Shown here piece after piece: positions 26,951-36,079 of a stretch of DNA of 64,000 bases (the first letter of the stretch is position 1; the number at the start of each line of letters is the position of its first letter). A model generated the notes under the pieces. It searched no databases. It was given only the letters and a program-made list of their open reading frames with translations, and was not told the DNA's origin. A program made the position numbers and the translations under genes. Origin of the DNA: Agrobacterium tumefaciens (GTDB lineage: Bacteria > Pseudomonadota > Alphaproteobacteria > Rhizobiales > Rhizobiaceae); NCBI GenBank assembly GCA_025560025.1, contig CP048486.1:62001-126000 (forward strand). Reading direction: 5' to 3'.

Positions 26951-27837
26951 TGACAACAGAAAAAACAGCCGTCATCAGCATCGGCCGGATCTATTGCGAC
27001 CTTATTTTCACCGGGCTTGACGAATTGCCCGTTCTCGGCCGGGAACTCTTTGCCAGCGACATGGAAATAGCCGCTGGCGGCGGGGCCTTCATCGCCGCCG
27101 CGCATTTCGCCCATATCGGCCGCCCGGCCGCGCTGCTTGCAAGGCTCGGCACCGACACGCTTTCGCGCGCGATCGGCGAGAAGATGCAGCAAAGCGGCGT
27201 CGACCTGCAATTTCTGGAGCATTCGGCGGATGCGGGGCCGCAGGTCACGGTGGCAAGCGTGGTCGGGCAGGACCGGGCGTTTCTGACGCGCCGCGCCGGT
27301 GCCGTTCGCCCTTCAACCCTTGATGCCGCCTTTGCCTGGAACGAGGCATGCCATCTGCATATCGCCGAATTCGCCACGTTGCACGAAATCCCCGATCTCG
27401 TCTCCCGCGCCAAGGCAAACGGCCTCTCCGTCTCGCTTGATCCGAGCTGGGACGCGGCACTGATATATGACAAGGGGCTGCTCAAGGCCTGTGCGGGGGT
27501 CGACGTCTTTTTGCCCAATCTTGAGGAAGCCGAAGCGATCACGGGTCATTCAGAACCGGAAGCGGCCATTGGGGCACTGGCGGAGGCTTTTCCCCTCGTC
27601 GCCCTCAAAGGCGGCGCGCAGGGCGCATGGGTATCCTCTTCAGCCGGGCTTCGGCACGCGGCGGCTCAAAAGGTCCCGGTCATCGACACGACGGGCGCGG
27701 GCGACGCCTTTAATGCCGGCTTTCTTGACGCATGGCTTCGGCGGCAGGGCGACGAACAATGCCTCAAGGCGGGTGTTGCGGCGGGCAGCCTTGCGGTGCA
27801 GGCGGCGGGCGGCGCGCCAAGGGCGACCGCCGCGTGA
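26947..27837 (+). CDS. PfkB-family carbohydrate kinase
   Basis: A 296-residue kinase of the ribokinase/PfkB family. The first sugar-binding element is the GGGAFIAAAHFAHIG region (about 44-58), and the C-terminal signature DTTGAGDAFNAGF (247-259) has the catalytic base Asp253. Family members phosphorylate sugars, sugar phosphates or nucleosides. The ATG overlaps the ATPase stop; an adjacent ATG at 26950 is equally possible. As the last gene of the operon it probably traps the sugar part of the imported compound. It converges on betC with 15 bases between. Confidence 0.85.
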   Translation: MMTTEKTAVISIGRIYCDLIFTGLDELPVLGRELFASDMEIAAGGGAFIAAAHFAHIGRPAALLARLGTDTLSRAIGEKMQQSGVDLQFLEHSADAGPQVTVASVVGQDRAFLTRRAGAVRPSTLDAAFAWNEACHLHIAEFATLHEIPDLVSRAKANGLSVSLDPSWDAALIYDKGLLKACAGVDVFLPNLEEAEAITGHSEPEAAIGALAEAFPLVALKGGAQGAWVSSSAGLRHAAAQKVPVIDTTGAGDAFNAGFLDAWLRRQGDEQCLKAGVAAGSLAVQAAGGAPRATAA

Positions 27838-27852
27838 CGCGCCCTGCCCGCG

Positions 27853-29367
27853 TCATTCCCCGCGCGGAAAGCGCTGGTTTTCCTCCAGCACGTTAAGGTC
27901 CATGTGGTTTCGCATGTAGCGTTCGGAGGCTTTCTGCAGAGGCTGGTAGTCCCACGGATAATAGGCGCCGTTGCGCAGCGCCTTGTAGACCACCCAGCGC
28001 CGTGCCTGGCTTTCCCGCACCGCCGCGTCGAAAACCGGGAGCTGCCAGCGCCGGCCGATTTCAGCGGAAAGCGATGAAAGAACGGCGCTGAAAGCAGGAT
28101 CACTTGCAAGGTTCGTGCGTTCCTCAGGGTCTGCCTCGAGATCATAGAGCAGCGGCGGATCGGCCTCGCAAACCGACAGCTTGTAGCGGCCGTCGCGGAG
28201 GGCAACGAGCGGTGCGATGGAGCCTTCTGCGGCATATTCCATCGGCACCGGACCACGCCCGCCGGTTCCCTTGGCCAACGCCGCCAGATCCTCGCCATCC
28301 GTCCAGCGTTTGAGTGACGTAATATCAAGCCCGGCAAGTCCACACAGCGTCGGCGTGACATCGAGTGTCGAGACAGGGGCATCGATCAAAGCCGGCTGCC
28401 AACCGGGTGCGGCCACCATCAGCGGCACACGGGCGGAACCTTCGAAGAAACACATCTTGAACCACAGGCCACGCTCACCCAGCATATCGCCATGGTCTGA
28501 CAGGAAGAGGATGATCGTGTCCTCCTCCATCCGCGTCGCCTTCAGAACCTCGAGAATTTCGCCGACCTTTTCGTCGATATAGGAGATATTGGCGAAATAA
28601 CCGCGTCGTGCCCGGCGTATCTCTTCGGGCGAAATATCGAAAGCCCGGTGGTCGCAGGCTTCCAGCAGCCGTTTCGAATGCGGGTCGTGTTCATCGAAGG
28701 AAAGCGCTTCCGTCTCTGGGTCGAGCGCCGGGCAGTCTTCATAGAGGTCCCAGAATTTGCGCCGCGCCACATAGGGGTCGTGCGGGTGGGTGAAACTGAC
28801 CGTCAGGCACCACGGCCGGTCATCGAGGCGGCGCGACAGGTCGTAAAGCTTGCGGGTGGCGTGATAGGCGACCTCGTCGTCATATTCCATCTGGTTGGTG
28901 ATTTCGGCGACGCCCGCACCGGTGACCGAGCCGAGATTGTGATACCACCAGTCGATGCGCTCACCCGGTTTGGTATAATCAGGCGTCCAGCCGAAATCCG
29001 CGGGATAGATATCCGTCGTCAGGCGCTCCTCGAAGCCATGCAGCTGGTCGGGCCCGACGAAGTGCATCTTGCCTGAAAGGCCGGTGTAATAACCCGCCGC
29101 CCGCAGGTGGTGCGCATAGGTCGGGATATCGGAGGCAAATTCGGCGGCATTGTCATAAACCCGCGTCCGGCTCGGCAATTGCCCGGACATGAAGGAGGCG
29201 CGGGCCGGTGCGCAGAGCGGGCTTGCCGTATAGGTGTTGGCGAAGCGGACAGACCGCTCCGCCAATGCTTTCAGATGGGGTGCGTGGAGGAAATCGGCCG
29301 GGCCATCGGGAAAAAACGTCCCGTTGAACTGGTCGGCCATAAGGATCAGGATATTGGGACGCGGCAT
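27853..29367 (-). CDS. betC: Choline-sulfatase
   Basis: A 504-residue sulfatase that hydrolyses choline-O-sulfate to choline and sulfate in the cytoplasm. The catalytic cysteine to be converted to formylglycine is Cys52 in CAPAR, followed by the metal ligands of SDHGDMLGE. The C-terminal block with YYPWDYQPLQKASERY and HMDLNVLEENQRFPR is the distinctive choline-sulfatase tail. I start at the ATG at 29367; a GTG six bases earlier is possible. It lies 16 bases downstream of choX, in the same transcript. Choline released here would feed glycine betaine synthesis, but betAB genes are not in the window. Confidence 0.9.
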   Translation of the reverse strand: MPRPNILILMADQFNGTFFPDGPADFLHAPHLKALAERSVRFANTYTASPLCAPARASFMSGQLPSRTRVYDNAAEFASDIPTYAHHLRAAGYYTGLSGKMHFVGPDQLHGFEERLTTDIYPADFGWTPDYTKPGERIDWWYHNLGSVTGAGVAEITNQMEYDDEVAYHATRKLYDLSRRLDDRPWCLTVSFTHPHDPYVARRKFWDLYEDCPALDPETEALSFDEHDPHSKRLLEACDHRAFDISPEEIRRARRGYFANISYIDEKVGEILEVLKATRMEEDTIILFLSDHGDMLGERGLWFKMCFFEGSARVPLMVAAPGWQPALIDAPVSTLDVTPTLCGLAGLDITSLKRWTDGEDLAALAKGTGGRGPVPMEYAAEGSIAPLVALRDGRYKLSVCEADPPLLYDLEADPEERTNLASDPAFSAVLSSLSAEIGRRWQLPVFDAAVRESQARRWVVYKALRNGAYYPWDYQPLQKASERYMRNHMDLNVLEENQRFPRGE

Positions 29368-29382
29368 TTCCACTTTCCGATT

Positions 29383-30336
29383 TTAGAGGCCAAGCTTGCC
29401 TTTGACGGCGTCCGCACCCGGCTTGCCATCCAGCGTGGTAACGCCCTGCAGCCAGCCATCCAGCGCCTGCGGATTGGCCTTCAGCCAGGCCGCTGCCGCC
29501 GCCTTCGAATCCTCACCACCGAGAATGGAGCCCATCAGGGTATTTTCCATGCCGATATCGAATTTGAGGTTCTTGAGCAGCGTCGCCGCATTCGGGCATT
29601 GCTGCGGCCAGCCGGTGCGGGCGAGCGTATAGACTTCCGCGCCACCGAAATTCGGGCCGAAATAGGCGTCACCGCCGGAGAGATAGGCAATATCGATCTT
29701 CTCATTCATCGGATGCGGCGCCCAGGCGAGGAAGACCACCGCCTTCTTGTCCCTGCCCGCCCGTTCCACCTGCGCGAGCATGGCCTGCTCGCCGGATTCG
29801 ACGAGCTGCCAGCCCTTCAGGCCGAAATCATTGGCGTCGATGATCTTCTGGATATTCTGGTTGGCCGGTGCGCCCGGCTCAATTCCGTAAATCTTGCTTT
29901 CGAATTCATCGGCATGTTTAGCCAGATCGGCGAAATCCTTGACGCCTTTTTCCGCCATATAGGCCGGCACTGCCAATGTGAACTTGGCGCCTTCGAGGTT
30001 CTTCGTCATCACTTCGGCCGCCTTTGCGGCGTTCAGATCGTCCACGAAGGATTTCTGCGCCGGCATCCAGTTACCGAGGAAAACGTCGATCTCTCCGTTT
30101 TTCATAGCCTGATAGCCGATTGGCACCGACAGCGTCTTGACGTCAGCCTCATAACCCAAGGCATCGAGCAGGACGGAGGCGACGCCATTGGTGGCGGTGA
30201 TGTCGGTCCAGCCTGGATCGCTGAGGCGGATCGTCTTGCAGGCCGCATCATCGGCCGCCTGAAGCGGGGTGGAGAAGGCCGCCACGGACAGAAAAAGACC
30301 GGCGGCGATGCGATGCAGATGAGAAATGGTTTTCAT
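29383..30336 (-). CDS. choX: Periplasmic choline-binding protein
   Basis: A 317-residue binding protein of the OpuAC/ProX class with a signal peptide ending LQA. Residues Trp43, Asp45, Trp90 and Trp205 occur at the positions I recall for the aromatic cage of S. meliloti ChoX, so choline (and perhaps acetylcholine) is the likely ligand. The start at 30336 follows GGGGAG. The operon is choX-betC; the permease and ATPase partners (choW, choV) are not here, so this is an orphan binding protein that would need a transporter encoded elsewhere. Confidence 0.88.
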   Translation of the reverse strand: MKTISHLHRIAAGLFLSVAAFSTPLQAADDAACKTIRLSDPGWTDITATNGVASVLLDALGYEADVKTLSVPIGYQAMKNGEIDVFLGNWMPAQKSFVDDLNAAKAAEVMTKNLEGAKFTLAVPAYMAEKGVKDFADLAKHADEFESKIYGIEPGAPANQNIQKIIDANDFGLKGWQLVESGEQAMLAQVERAGRDKKAVVFLAWAPHPMNEKIDIAYLSGGDAYFGPNFGGAEVYTLARTGWPQQCPNAATLLKNLKFDIGMENTLMGSILGGEDSKAAAAAWLKANPQALDGWLQGVTTLDGKPGADAVKGKLGL

Positions 30337-30352
30337 TGCGGCTCCCCTTTTA

Positions 30353-30369
30353 TCAATCCAGTTTATTGA
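30353..30369. promoter_or_regulatory. Palindrome in choX/LysR intergenic region
   Basis: TCAAT-N7-ATTGA is a perfect interrupted palindrome in the 94-base gap between the choX start and the LysR start. Its position about 17 bases upstream of choX and about 60 from the LysR gene suits a LysR-type regulator site, although it does not show the T-N11-A core in phase. Confidence 0.4.
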
Positions 30370-30430
30370 ACACCACGTTGCTTTTGCCTGTGAAGCGGGT
30401 ATTTTTCGATAGTTGATATAAGGAATTTTA

Positions 30431-31327
30431 ATGTCAGACCGGCCGCTTGATCTGGGATGGATGCGCATTTTCACCGAGGTTGCCCGCTGCGGCAGCCTGA
30501 CGGCGGCGGCGGCATCCCTGCGGCTGACGCAGCCGGCCGTCAGCTATCAGATTCGCCGGCTGGAGGAGGAACTGGGTGTGGCGCTCGTGCAGCGCAGACA
30601 TCGCGGCATCGAACTGACCACGGAGGGTCAGAGGCTGTTCGAGATCGTCTCGCGCAATGTCGATGCCATCGACCTTCTCGCACAACAGCTGCGCCGGACG
30701 GAGGAGCGGCAGACCATCCGTCTGCACACGGACTATGCCTTCTCGTCCCTGTGGCTCATCCCGCGCATGCACGGATTTCGCGCGCTCAACCCCGACATCA
30801 ACATCCAGATCGTCGCCACGCAGGATCCACTCGGCCAGGGCAAACACGATAGCGACGTGATGATCATTTTCGGCACGCGGCAGGAGGCGGGTGACGGAGC
30901 GGTGCTACTGCTCTCGGAAAAGGTCACGCCGGTCTGCTCGCCTGCCCTGCTGGCCGGGACACCGGCACCCGCAACCGTTGCGGATTTTTCGCGGCGGAAG
31001 CTCATCCACCTCGAAAACACCTCACAGGCGCACTGGTTCGACTGGCCTTCCTATTTCAAGCATTTTGGCGTGCAGAGAACGGCCGACCATGATGGCGGCG
31101 ATATCAGCTTCAACAACTACACCATGGTGGTGCAGGCAACCATTGGCGAGCAGGGTTTCGCGCTCGGCTGGGCCGGACTGGTCGATCCGCTGCTCGAGGC
31201 CGGCGTGCTGGTGACGGCAGGCCCAAGCCTCGACGCACCGGGGCGCGGCTACTGGCTGATGCGGCCGAAAAGCAGCGACAGCGCGGTGAGAAAACTCACC
31301 GGCTGGCTGATCGACGAGCGGCGATGA
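30431..31327 (+). CDS. LysR-type regulator of choline-sulfate use
   Basis: A 298-residue LysR protein. The helix-turn-helix lies at about residues 20-50 (GSLTAAAASLRLTQPAVSYQ), with an effector-binding domain from about 90 onwards. Divergent placement beside choX-betC matches the regulator commonly attached to choline-sulfatase genes. It probably senses choline or choline sulfate. It converges on the aldehyde dehydrogenase gene. Confidence 0.85.
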   Translation: MSDRPLDLGWMRIFTEVARCGSLTAAAASLRLTQPAVSYQIRRLEEELGVALVQRRHRGIELTTEGQRLFEIVSRNVDAIDLLAQQLRRTEERQTIRLHTDYAFSSLWLIPRMHGFRALNPDINIQIVATQDPLGQGKHDSDVMIIFGTRQEAGDGAVLLLSEKVTPVCSPALLAGTPAPATVADFSRRKLIHLENTSQAHWFDWPSYFKHFGVQRTADHDGGDISFNNYTMVVQATIGEQGFALGWAGLVDPLLEAGVLVTAGPSLDAPGRGYWLMRPKSSDSAVRKLTGWLIDERR

Positions 31328-31357
31328 CGCCGCCCGCCAGCCTGTACCATTTCCGGT

Positions 31358-32809
31358 TCAAATGGGGTAATGCAGCGGCCCATCCTGCAGCGTGACCCAG
31401 CGCAGCTCGGTGAATTCCGCAATGCCCGCCGTGCCGCCGAAGCGGCCGTAACCGGACGCCTTGACGCCGCCGAAAGGCATCTGCGCCTCATCGTGAACAG
31501 TCGGGCCGTTGATGTGGCAAATGCCGCTTTCGATGCGGGCGGCAATGGCAAGCGCCCTTGCCTGATCCCTGCCGAAAATCGCCGCGGAAAGACCGAACTC
31601 GGTTTCGTTGGCGATGCTCACCGCCTCATCGATGCTGCCGGCCCGGATGATGGAGACGACGGGACCGAAGCTTTCCTCGGCATAAAGCCGCATGGCGGGC
31701 GTGACGCCATCGACGGCGATCGCATCCACCATCGTGCCATTGCCGCCGCCACCGGCAACCTGCCGTGCGCCCTTGGAGACGGCATCATCCACCAGCGACC
31801 GAATGCGCGATGTCGCTTCGGCGCTGACCAGCGAGCCGAGCGGTGTTTTGCCCTCACGCGGATCGCCGGCCGTGAGGCTCGACGCTTTTTTGGCAAAGGC
31901 CTCGACAAATGTATCGGCGACACTGTCGAGCACGATGATGCGTTCCGTCGACATGCATATCTGGCCCTGATTCATATAGGCGCCGAAAGCGGCAGCCGCG
32001 ACAGCCGCATCGATATCAGCATCGTCGAGCACGATGAACGGCGCCTTGCCGCCAAGCTCCAGCAAAGCGGGTTTAAGGTAACGGCCGGCGGTTTCGGCAA
32101 TCACCCGGCCGACGCGGGTCGAGCCGGTGAAATTCACGCGCCTGACGGCGGGGTGCGCGATCAGCGTATCAACGATCTTCGCCGCATCTTCGGGCGCATT
32201 GGAGACGGCGTTGAGCACGCCCTTGGGCAGACCGGCGGAAGCGACCGCCTCGATGATCAGCGCATGGGTGCGCGGGCACAGTTCCGAGGTTTTCATGACA
32301 ACCGTGTTGCCGCAGGCAAGCGGCGTGGCGATGGAGCGCACGCCGAGAATAACAGGTGCATTCCACGGCGCCATGGACAAGACGACGCCCGCCGGCTGGC
32401 GCAGCGCCATCGCCATGGTTCCCGGACGGTTGGAGGGGATGATCTCGCCCTTGATCTGGGTGGTCAGGCTTGCCGCCTCCACCAGCATATCGCTCGCCAG
32501 TTTGACGTTGAACCCGGCCCAGGCATCGGTTGCGCCAATTTCTTCCTTCATCGCCTGGGTAATATCAGGCCCGGCGGCGAGAAGCGCCTGCGCGGCAGCC
32601 AGGAGCAGGCGGCGGCGTTCACCGGGCGGGGTTGCCGACCAGACGGGAAAGGCCGCGGCCGCGGCATCGGCCGCACGGGTGGCGTCCTCTACCGTTGCAG
32701 CCGCCGCACTGGTCGCCACGTCGCCGGTAATGGGGTTGCTGCGTTCGAAGCGCTTGCCGCTCGCGGCCGGGCAATGATCGCCGCCGATGAAAAGATTGAC
32801 AGTCTGCAT
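31358..32809 (-). CDS. Aromatic aldehyde dehydrogenase (vanillin/salicylaldehyde type)
   Basis: A 483-residue NAD(P)-dependent aldehyde dehydrogenase. Catalytic residues are visible: Asn150 (APWNAP), Glu251 (LELGGKAP) and Cys285 (NQGQICMS). The C-terminal stretch GICHINGPTVHDEAQMPFGG with SGYGRFGG is typical of vanillin and salicylaldehyde dehydrogenases. The start at 32809 follows CAGGAG; the open frame extends into livF but that part is not coding. It ends a six-gene operon after livF, 16 bases apart, so the substrate is probably derived from what the importer brings in. Confidence 0.85.
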   Translation of the reverse strand: MQTVNLFIGGDHCPAASGKRFERSNPITGDVATSAAAATVEDATRAADAAAAAFPVWSATPPGERRRLLLAAAQALLAAGPDITQAMKEEIGATDAWAGFNVKLASDMLVEAASLTTQIKGEIIPSNRPGTMAMALRQPAGVVLSMAPWNAPVILGVRSIATPLACGNTVVMKTSELCPRTHALIIEAVASAGLPKGVLNAVSNAPEDAAKIVDTLIAHPAVRRVNFTGSTRVGRVIAETAGRYLKPALLELGGKAPFIVLDDADIDAAVAAAAFGAYMNQGQICMSTERIIVLDSVADTFVEAFAKKASSLTAGDPREGKTPLGSLVSAEATSRIRSLVDDAVSKGARQVAGGGGNGTMVDAIAVDGVTPAMRLYAEESFGPVVSIIRAGSIDEAVSIANETEFGLSAAIFGRDQARALAIAARIESGICHINGPTVHDEAQMPFGGVKASGYGRFGGTAGIAEFTELRWVTLQDGPLHYPI

Positions 32810-32825
32810 GGTCTTTCTCCTGAGT

Positions 32826-33548
32826 TCAGACAATGGCGGCGGTGGTGCCGCCGAGAAACGCCCGTTGCACGGCGGGATCGGCGGACAGGGCTTCAGCCGT
32901 TCCTGCCCCGACAATCCGTCCTGCTTCCAGCAAATATCCGCGATCGGCAAGCGCGAGGCTTTCGCGCACATTCTGCTCCACGAGCAGAATGGAAAGGCCG
33001 CTCTTCTTGATCTCCGCCAGGGCGGCAAAAAGTTCCTGCGTAACGATGGGCGCAAGCCCAAGGCTCGGCTCGTCCAGCAGCAGATAATCGGGTGCAGACA
33101 TCAAAGCCCGCCCGATGGCGACCATCTGCTGTTCGCCGCCGGACATGGTGCCGGCAAGCTGCTGCCGCCGCTCCGCAAGACGCGGAAACAGTGCAAAAAT
33201 ATGCTCTTTTGTCGCCTTTTCTGCTGAACGGGCATGGCGGGGATTGGCTCCGAGACGGAGATTGTCCTCCACCGTCAGCGCCGCGAAAATCCCGCGTCCC
33301 TCCGGCACCAGCGCCACGCCCCGTTCCACGATCTGATGGGCGGGGACAGCGGCAAGCGACGCACCGTTGACGCGCACGTCGCCAGAGGCCGGCGCAACCA
33401 TGCCGCCGACCGCTTTCAGCAATGATGACTTGCCGGCGCCATTGGCACCGAGCAGCACCACCGTTTCGCCCTTGGCGACATTGAGCGATATGCCGTCAAC
33501 CGCGAGATGTTTGCCGTAACGGATTGTCAGTGCATCTATTTCAAGCAT
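32826..33548 (-). CDS. livF: Branched-chain-type ABC ATPase (LivF)
   Basis: A 240-residue ATPase: Walker A GANGAGKSS, signature MSGGEQQM, Walker B YLLLDEPSLGLAP. The short compact form without extra domains and the LAPIV segment after Walker B are typical of LivF. The ATG overlaps the end of livG by eight bases. Works with LivG on the LivHM permease. Confidence 0.87.
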   Translation of the reverse strand: MLEIDALTIRYGKHLAVDGISLNVAKGETVVLLGANGAGKSSLLKAVGGMVAPASGDVRVNGASLAAVPAHQIVERGVALVPEGRGIFAALTVEDNLRLGANPRHARSAEKATKEHIFALFPRLAERRQQLAGTMSGGEQQMVAIGRALMSAPDYLLLDEPSLGLAPIVTQELFAALAEIKKSGLSILLVEQNVRESLALADRGYLLEAGRIVGAGTAEALSADPAVQRAFLGGTTAAIV

Positions 33549-34269
33549 GTGCCGCTCCCAGATAGGCGGAAATGACCTGCGGATCATCAAGCACCACGGC
33601 CGTCGGTCCGTCGGCGATCTTGCGACCGGCCGCCATGACCACGGAGCGCGGGCAAAGCGCCCGCACGGCGGCCATGATATGTTCCACCAGCAGGATCGTC
33701 GTTCCCTCGGAAGCCAGCCGCCGGATCAACGCAATTCCTTCCTGCAGCTCCGTGGGGTTGAGGCCCGCAAGCCATTCGTCAAGAAGCAGAAGCTTCGGTT
33801 CGCCCGCCAGCGCACGCGCCAGTTCAAGCCGTTTCTGGTCGATATAGGTGAGATCGCCGGCCGGCATGGTTTCCCGCCCGGCAAGACCTATTCTTTCGAG
33901 GCAGGCGCGCGCGACCTTCTCCGCCTCGGGACGCGAAAGCCGCTTCGGCCCGAACATGGCCGATACGGCGACGTTTTCAAGCAGGGAAAGCGACGGCAAA
34001 AGCCGCACCAGCTGGAAGGTGCGCGCCACGCCGGCGCGCGCAATCACATCCGGCCGCTTGCCGGCAATCTCCTGCCCTTTAAGCCGGATCGACCCTTCGG
34101 TGGGCTTCAGCGCCCCGGAGATGAGGTTCATCAGCGTCGTCTTGCCGGAACCGTTCGGCCCGAGCAGCCCGACGACCTCGCCGGCCTCGATTGTGAGGCC
34201 AAGGCCATCCACCGCCTTCAGCCCGCCGAAGGTCTTGCGGATAGCGGTGATTTCGAGAACGGCGCTCAT
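33541..34269 (-). CDS. livG: Branched-chain-type ABC ATPase (LivG)
   Basis: A 242-residue ATPase with Walker A GPNGSGKTT, Walker B LLLLDEWLAGLNP and the LivG-type C-terminus (PQVISAYLGAAHA). The usual LSGGQ signature is replaced by a weak LTYIDQKRLELA stretch, as seen in LivG proteins. The ATG shares bases with the livM stop. The upstream frame extension lies inside livM and is rejected. Confidence 0.86.
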   Translation of the reverse strand: MSAVLEITAIRKTFGGLKAVDGLGLTIEAGEVVGLLGPNGSGKTTLMNLISGALKPTEGSIRLKGQEIAGKRPDVIARAGVARTFQLVRLLPSLSLLENVAVSAMFGPKRLSRPEAEKVARACLERIGLAGRETMPAGDLTYIDQKRLELARALAGEPKLLLLDEWLAGLNPTELQEGIALIRRLASEGTTILLVEHIMAAVRALCPRSVVMAAGRKIADGPTAVVLDDPQVISAYLGAAHA

Positions 34270-35174
34270 GCGGCTTTCTCCTTTTTGCGCAACTTCTCCA
34301 GCGCCGCCAGCACGCCATCCGGCAGAACAAAGACGATGAGGATGAAGAGAGCGCCGAGAATGATGGAAAAATGGTTGGGGAAGTTGGCGCCCAGCCACTC
34401 GAACAGCAGGAACAGCGGCACCGCACCGAGAATGGGTCCCCAGCGGCGCGTGGCTCCACCAAGCAACGCCATGATGACGGTGAGGAACGATACCTGCGGA
34501 TTAAAGACGATGGCCGGCTCGATATAGACCCAGCGCGGGGCTTGAATGGCGCCGACCAGCGTGATGATCGTGGCGGAAAGCACGAAGAGCGTCAGCTTGG
34601 TGCGGGCGAGATTGATGCCCGCATGGGCGGCCACGACCTCGTCGTCACCGATTGCCTTCAGCGCCAGTCCGAGCTTGCTGCGATCGATCAGGATCGCCAG
34701 CAGAAGGGTGATGACAGCCAGCGCCAGCAATTGCCACAACACATGCTGCGGCTCCAGCGGCAGAAAGATATAGCGCCCGAGCGTGCCGGTCACATTCACC
34801 TCATACCAGGTGATGAGCTGGCGGATGAGTTCGGCAAGGCCAAAGGAAAAGATCACGAAATAAATGCCGGCGACGCGCAGCGTGGAAAGCCCGACGACCA
34901 GCGCCAGCGCCGCGCCGACAAGAGCCGCGCACAGGAGCACGAGTGGCCATGGCAAAACCTCGCTCAGCACCGCAACCGTATAGGCCCCGACACCGAAGAA
35001 AGCGACGGTAGCAAGCGAAATATAACGGGTCGGGCCGGAGAACATCGCCCAGGCGGAGGCGAGCGTCGCATAGCCGAGAAGGCCGATGATGACGCCGACG
35101 CCATAGGCATCGAAGAAGAAGGGGGAAAGCGCCAGCAGCGCGGCTGCGGCAAGACCGATGAGAAGCGGGATCAT
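34266..35174 (-). CDS. livM: Branched-chain-type ABC permease (LivM)
   Basis: A 302-residue permease with about nine hydrophobic segments and the LivM coupling segment AIGDDEVVAAHAGINLARTK (about residues 175-194). The start overlaps livH by four bases. It pairs with LivH to form the membrane channel. Confidence 0.87.
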   Translation of the reverse strand: MIPLLIGLAAAALLALSPFFFDAYGVGVIIGLLGYATLASAWAMFSGPTRYISLATVAFFGVGAYTVAVLSEVLPWPLVLLCAALVGAALALVVGLSTLRVAGIYFVIFSFGLAELIRQLITWYEVNVTGTLGRYIFLPLEPQHVLWQLLALAVITLLLAILIDRSKLGLALKAIGDDEVVAAHAGINLARTKLTLFVLSATIITLVGAIQAPRWVYIEPAIVFNPQVSFLTVIMALLGGATRRWGPILGAVPLFLLFEWLGANFPNHFSIILGALFILIVFVLPDGVLAALEKLRKKEKAA

Positions 35175-36067
35175 TTGCCCCTCCTTGCGAAGATGCCTTC
35201 CGGACGCCAGAGCAGCACCACGAGGAAAAGCAGATAGGTGGCGGCAAGCGTGAGGCCGGGATCGACATAAACGAGCACGAAAGTTTCCACGAGGCCGAGC
35301 AGCAGCCCGGCCACCAGCGCGCCGAGGAGATTGCCGACACCGCCCATGATGACGACGACAAGCGCCTTCATGGTGAAGACCACGCCATAGGAGGCGGAAA
35401 AGGTCTGGTACATCGAGATCATCACTCCACCCGCCACGGCGAGTGCGCCGCCAAGGGCAAAGCCGATTGAGGCCACACGGTTCACATCAATGCCGACCAG
35501 CGGCGCGGACCGCGGCGCCAGCGCCACCGCCCGCAGGTTGAGGCCCCAGCGGCTGTGGGTGAGCGCCAGATAAAGCCCGCCGCCGATTGCGACCGACAGG
35601 ATGAACGACAGGAGCCGGTTCAGCGCCACCGTCGTGCCGAAGATGTCGACGCCATCGGAGAGATAGGAATAGGAATGGTAGTTGCCGCCGAACACCACGA
35701 GCATGATGCCCTGGATAACGAAGAGCAGCCCGAAGGTCGCCAGAATGGAATCGACTTCCAGACGGCCGGAGCTACCCGAACGGCGCACCAGCGGCCGCAT
35801 CATGACCCGGTAGATCACGAAAGACAGGGCGTAACCGAGCGGCACGATGATGAAAAGCGACCAGAGCGGCGACAGGCCATAGCTGGAAAACAGCACGAAG
35901 GTGATGAAGGCAGCCGCAATCAGCACTTCGCCATAAGCAAGGTTCATGATGCGGGCGATGCCATATTGCAGCGAAAGTCCAAGCGCGATCAGCGCATAGG
36001 TCCCTCCCAGCATCAAGCCGAAGATGAGGGTGGATAAAAACAAGGGAATGTCTCCAGTCTGGAACAT
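35171..36067 (-). CDS. livH: Branched-chain-type ABC permease (LivH)
   Basis: A 298-residue permease with eight hydrophobic segments, the N-terminal GGTYALIALGLSLQYGIARI motif and the loop ALAPRSAPLVGIDVNRVASI. I start at the ATG at 36067 (MFQTGDIP); the open frame continues to 36451, but that part overlaps the binding-protein gene and is not coding. A GC-rich stem-loop separates it from the binding protein. Confidence 0.87.
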   Translation of the reverse strand: MFQTGDIPLFLSTLIFGLMLGGTYALIALGLSLQYGIARIMNLAYGEVLIAAAFITFVLFSSYGLSPLWSLFIIVPLGYALSFVIYRVMMRPLVRRSGSSGRLEVDSILATFGLLFVIQGIMLVVFGGNYHSYSYLSDGVDIFGTTVALNRLLSFILSVAIGGGLYLALTHSRWGLNLRAVALAPRSAPLVGIDVNRVASIGFALGGALAVAGGVMISMYQTFSASYGVVFTMKALVVVIMGGVGNLLGALVAGLLLGLVETFVLVYVDPGLTLAATYLLFLVVLLWRPEGIFARRGK

Positions 36068-36079
36068 GGCCGAAGCCTT

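Noticed and set aside
31370-33010. Plus-strand frame of 546 codons opposite the aldehyde dehydrogenase
   Set aside because: Shadow of the dehydrogenase and livF genes; no ribosome site or domain.
32810-33061. Upstream extension of the aldehyde dehydrogenase frame
   Set aside because: It overlaps livF in another frame. The ATG at 32809 has a good ribosome site and gives the usual dehydrogenase N-terminus.
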